A DNA stretch of 7,890 nucleotides from Helicobacteraceae bacterium (lineage in GTDB: Bacteria > Campylobacterota > Campylobacteria > Campylobacterales > SZUA-545), in the NCBI GenBank assembly GCA_031273735.1, contig JAISRI010000092.1:1-7890 (forward strand). Direction: 5' to 3'. This document shows, piece by piece, positions 5,790 through 7,890 of the stretch; within the stretch, counting starts at the first letter, position 1; the number at the start of each line of letters is the position of its first letter. Both the position numbers and the translations under genes were made by a program. A model generated the notes under the pieces. It was not told where the DNA came from. It worked only from the letters and a program-made list of their open reading frames with translations, and made no database searches.

Positions 5790-6638
5790 TTAAAGATAGC
5801 CGCGAAGCGCGTCATTTAGCGCGGCGCAAAGAGCGCTTGGCAAAGAGCCAATCGCCTCGCGCAATTTTTGCGCCTCTTTGTGGGCGCGTTTTTGCGCCTC
5901 GTCCAGCCCCAAAAGCGTTACAAAGCTATTCTTGTTATCGTCGTTATGCGTAGGCTTGCCAGCCGCCGCCGATTCTTGCGTCGCGTCGATAATGTCGTCT
6001 CTGATTTGAAAATATAGCCCCAAATCCATACCAAAATCGTAGAGCCTTTTGGCAAATTCGTCGTTCGCGCCGCCAACATAAGCGCCCATCTGTAAGCTCG
6101 CGGCGATCAGCTTGCCCGTTTTGCAGCGGTGTATGAACTCTACCCGCGATAAATCCAGCGTTTGCCCCTCGAAACGGCAATCTAGCGCCTGCCCCAAAAC
6201 CATACCCGCCGCGCCGCCGTTCTCGGCGAGAATAGCGACAAGTTTTACCTTTGTTTCGCTTGGAAGCGGCGCGTTCGCCAAACACAAAAAACTGTGCGTG
6301 TTAAGCGCGTCGCCCGCTAGGATCGCCGTAACCTCGTCGTAACTTTTATGCAGGGTAGGAACCGAACGGCGAAAATCCGCGTTGTCCATCGCGGGTAGAT
6401 CGTCGTGAATAAGCGAATAGGTATGAAAAAGCTCGATCGCCAGCGCGGCGCTCATCGCCTTTTGCGCGCTTGTCGCGTCCAGCCCCGTAGCCGCCGCCAA
6501 AACCAGCGCGGCGCGAAAACGCTTGCCGCCCGCAAGCGCCATTTCGCCGAGCGCCTTTTCGTAATACGGGTGAAAACTTGGCGCTTTTGGCAAATTTTCT
6601 TTTAAGTATATTTCAAACGCTTTTAATAGCTCTTTCAT
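5790..6638 (-). CDS. ispA: Polyprenyl synthase, probable farnesyl diphosphate synthase
   Basis: Cytoplasmic trans-prenyltransferase that condenses IPP with DMAPP and geranyl diphosphate to give farnesyl diphosphate, precursor of undecaprenyl phosphate and quinone side chains. The 282 residues are normal length for bacterial IspA. GGKRFRAAL (37-45) supplies the IPP-binding Lys and Arg. The first aspartate motif is DDLPAMD (79-85), followed by the conserved arginines R90-R91; the second is DDIID (214-218). KTGKL (173-177) and FQIRDD (210-215) also match the family. Tyr at position 74, five residues before the first motif, with the bacterial two-residue insertion (PA) inside that motif, fits the type II FPP synthase pattern, so FPP is the likely product, with GGPP as the alternative. 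The ATG overlaps the stop of the PDZ gene as ATGA, and GGAG lies just upstream inside that gene, so the two are translated together. Confidence 0.93.
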   Translation of the reverse strand: MKELLKAFEIYLKENLPKAPSFHPYYEKALGEMALAGGKRFRAALVLAAATGLDATSAQKAMSAALAIELFHTYSLIHDDLPAMDNADFRRSVPTLHKSYDEVTAILAGDALNTHSFLCLANAPLPSETKVKLVAILAENGGAAGMVLGQALDCRFEGQTLDLSRVEFIHRCKTGKLIAASLQMGAYVGGANDEFAKRLYDFGMDLGLYFQIRDDIIDATQESAAAGKPTHNDDNKNSFVTLLGLDEAQKRAHKEAQKLREAIGSLPSALCAALNDALRGYL

Positions 6639-7651
6639 TTTTGCTCCGTCTCGATCGCGATAAAAAACTGAAACTCGTCCCTCTGCATTAAAAGCCTAAC
6701 GCTCCCGCGATAGCCCGATAAAACTGCCCGCGCCTCTTTTGGGGTTTTGACCGCGCTCCCGTTAATCGTTACGATCCGATCGCCCGCGCGGATAGGAAGT
6801 TTATGGTTGTCTATGCTACGCGCGACAAGATCGGAGCTTAGATTCCAGCCGATATGCTCCAAAAAAGTGTCGGCTTTCAAAAAACCTCCTAATCGCCGAA
6901 CAACCTTCGCCTTTAGCTCCGCGCTCGCGCCGCCTCGCTCGATCGTTACGTTTGCCTCGTCGCCGGGTTTTAAAAATAGGATTGCGCGTTCGATCTCTCT
7001 AGGCGTTTCATAGACCACGCCGTTAATTTTCGCTATCCGATCGCCCTCCAAAAAGGGATTATTTGGCGTAAAAGGATTGATATAGCGGACTATATTCCCC
7101 TCTAGCCGAAATCCTAGATCGCCCCAACTAAAGGAATCGTCGCCCTCGATAAAACGCTCCAAAAAATCGCTTTCTACGATTGCGCCAAACATAGAGATTC
7201 CTACGACGGCATAGCAGGGCGCGGTTAGCAAAGCGCCGCTAGAACTGCGCGATAAAACTCTAGCTGGATCTGTTCCAAGCTGACGTTTTAGCGACGCGGA
7301 AGGAATAATAACCTCTTCGGCTTGGCTTAGAAGGAGCAGATTTTTATGCTCGCTAATCCGATCGGCTTCGCGAAAAACGATCGGAACGCGGTTGTGCACT
7401 GTTTTAACGATAGCGAAACCAAAAAGCGGATCGTAACGCTCCAAACTCCACGCTTTGGGAAGTCTATCGGGATTAAGAAGCCCCAGCGCAACCAATAAAC
7501 GCCCGCTATCGATCGCGACGCTAGTAAAGCTCCCCGCCTTCTCAAACGCCAAACGATTTTTTTCGACGCACGGCGCAAACTCGCCCAGCTCCGCCGCCGC
7601 GACCCAAACGCATACAGCCAAACAAACAAAAACCGATCGCAAAAAAGCCAT
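6635..7651 (-). CDS. Exported protein with two PDZ-like domains, upstream of ispA
   Basis: Predicted periplasmic protein of 338 residues. An N-terminal signal (MAFLRSVFVCLAVCVWVAAA, cleavage likely near residue 20) is followed by an unrecognised domain (about 25-170) and two PDZ-like domains (about 176-255 and 264-335). Each has the core motif: FLEGDRIAKINGVVYETPRE (200-219) and IRAGDRIVTINGSAVKTPKE (287-306). No protease triad, such as a GNSGGP serine motif, is visible; an SSSGALL segment (136-142) faintly recalls a trypsin-like serine loop but lacks the GNSGG context. C28 and C146 could form a disulfide. I recall a similar putative periplasmic protein beside ispA in C. jejuni, so the pairing seems conserved in the phylum, though a link to isoprenoid synthesis is unclear. 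The ATG has no nearby Shine-Dalgarno; AAGGAG lies 28 nt upstream, too far, with no start codon at a fitting distance from it. Confidence 0.85.
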   Translation of the reverse strand: MAFLRSVFVCLAVCVWVAAAELGEFAPCVEKNRLAFEKAGSFTSVAIDSGRLLVALGLLNPDRLPKAWSLERYDPLFGFAIVKTVHNRVPIVFREADRISEHKNLLLLSQAEEVIIPSASLKRQLGTDPARVLSRSSSGALLTAPCYAVVGISMFGAIVESDFLERFIEGDDSFSWGDLGFRLEGNIVRYINPFTPNNPFLEGDRIAKINGVVYETPREIERAILFLKPGDEANVTIERGGASAELKAKVVRRLGGFLKADTFLEHIGWNLSSDLVARSIDNHKLPIRAGDRIVTINGSAVKTPKEARAVLSGYRGSVRLLMQRDEFQFFIAIETEQK

Positions 7652-7658
7652 AATAAGA

Positions 7659-7664
7659 ATTGTA
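7659..7664 (-). promoter_or_regulatory. Candidate -10 element immediately before the PDZ gene
   Basis: TACAAT on the minus strand ends 7 nt before the ATG at 7651, which would place the transcript start at or next to the start codon. T-rich sequence (GTTTTAGATTTT) lies upstream. No real -35 is seen. The 87-nt gap between the preceding gene's likely end (7739) and the PDZ gene holds no other recognised element. Confidence 0.3.
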
Positions 7665-7738
7665 GCCGAAAATCTAAAACTCCTTTGCTCCGAAAAGAAG
7701 TTTTAATTACCGTCGTAACTGAAAGGATAAAAACCATA

Positions 7739-7803
7739 TCAGAAAGAGATAATATCTGAAACCTTAACCCGTTTGCCCGCAAGCTCGCCGTTTGCGCTAG
7801 TTA
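7739..7803 (-). other. Out-of-frame C-terminal tail of the preceding gene (apparent frameshift)
   Basis: Downstream of the TAA at 7803-7801, a different frame reads L-T-S-A-N-G-E-L-A-G-K-R and then VKVSDIISF before TGA at 7741-7739. Its codon use and GC-rich, GATC-free sequence look coding, and base composition drops to AT-rich straight after the TGA. One extra T in the T6 run at 7808-7803, or a -1 ribosomal slip there, joins it to the open frame upstream. No start codon precedes it in its own frame: a TAA closes that frame a short way upstream. Confidence 0.5.
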
Positions 7804-7890
7804 AAAAAGCGCCATAGCGCGATCGATCTGCTCCCAATTTTTTTTATCGTTATTTTTGATATGCGAAACGCCTAAAATTCGCGCCGTATA
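7801..7890 (-). CDS. C-terminal fragment of an unidentified gene, 5' part outside the window
   Basis: The minus-strand frame entering at 7890 is open for 29 codons and ends at TAA (7803-7801). The other two frames are closed in this stretch. The peptide begins YTARILGVSHIKNND and ends EQIDRAMALF, with normal codon use and two overlapping GATC sites like the rest of the backbone. I do not recognise the family. Its end abuts a T6 run, after which a protein-like tail continues in the -1 frame, so the true C-terminus may be about 21 residues further on. It may be the first gene of the PDZ-ispA unit. Confidence 0.55.
   Translation of the reverse strand, partial: YTARILGVSHIKNNDKKNWEQIDRAMALF

Noticed and set aside
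6380..6404. IspA has Asn-Ala after the third Asp of the first motif where E. coli has Asp-Asp
   Set aside because: The catalytic pattern DDxxxxD is intact and this position varies among active bacterial enzymes, so no loss of function is implied.
7741..7762. TCAGA and TCTGA arms eleven bases apart as a terminator before the PDZ gene
   Set aside because: The arms are five bases, AT-rich, and lie within the likely coding tail; no T run of note follows at the right distance.
7327..7782. A 151-codon minus-strand open frame overlapping the start of the PDZ gene
   Set aside because: It is out of frame with the PDZ protein, which has a clear signal peptide and domains; its Arg/Phe/Leu-rich composition is typical of a shadow frame.

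Overview
The window reads as ordinary chromosomal backbone of a member of the Campylobacterota (formerly Epsilonproteobacteria), with one gene that looks acquired. The assignment rests on the character of FtsW, on the pairing of a PDZ-domain exported protein with ispA (an arrangement I recall from Campylobacter jejuni), and on the general protein style; the genus cannot be told. Every gene, including the tRNA, lies on the minus strand, so transcription runs from high to low coordinates. The tetramer GATC, often inside CGATCG, is very dense in most genes.

Layout in transcription order. 7739-7890 holds the 3' end of an unidentified gene that appears to carry a frameshift at a run of six T. 7651-5790 is a two-gene unit: an exported protein with two PDZ-like domains, and ispA (farnesyl diphosphate synthase), joined by an ATGA stop/start overlap. 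5732-5643 is tRNA-Ser(CGA) with an encoded CCA end. 5524-4508 is a SMI1/KNR4 (SUKH) family gene with AT-rich sequence and few GATC sites, most likely an acquired orphan immunity-type gene. 4438-3782 is nth (endonuclease III family DNA repair enzyme), ending in a strong inverted repeat.

3708 down to 1 looks like one envelope operon: a small membrane-tail protein with a duplicated acidic motif, an ankyrin-repeat plus AMIN-domain lipoprotein, ftsW, and murG (cut by the window edge). Spacings are 14 nt, 5 nt and a 4-nt overlap. MurG makes lipid II, FtsW polymerises it at the septum, and the AMIN domain is a peptidoglycan/septum-binding module, so the lipoprotein plausibly acts in division or cell-wall work. 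IspA feeds the same process indirectly, because farnesyl diphosphate is the precursor of the undecaprenyl carrier of lipid II.

I saw no CRISPR array, insertion sequence, phage gene or complete defence system. The points most worth a second look are the apparent frameshift at 7801-7808, the ankyrin-AMIN lipoprotein upstream of ftsW, and the compositionally odd SUKH gene next to the tRNA.
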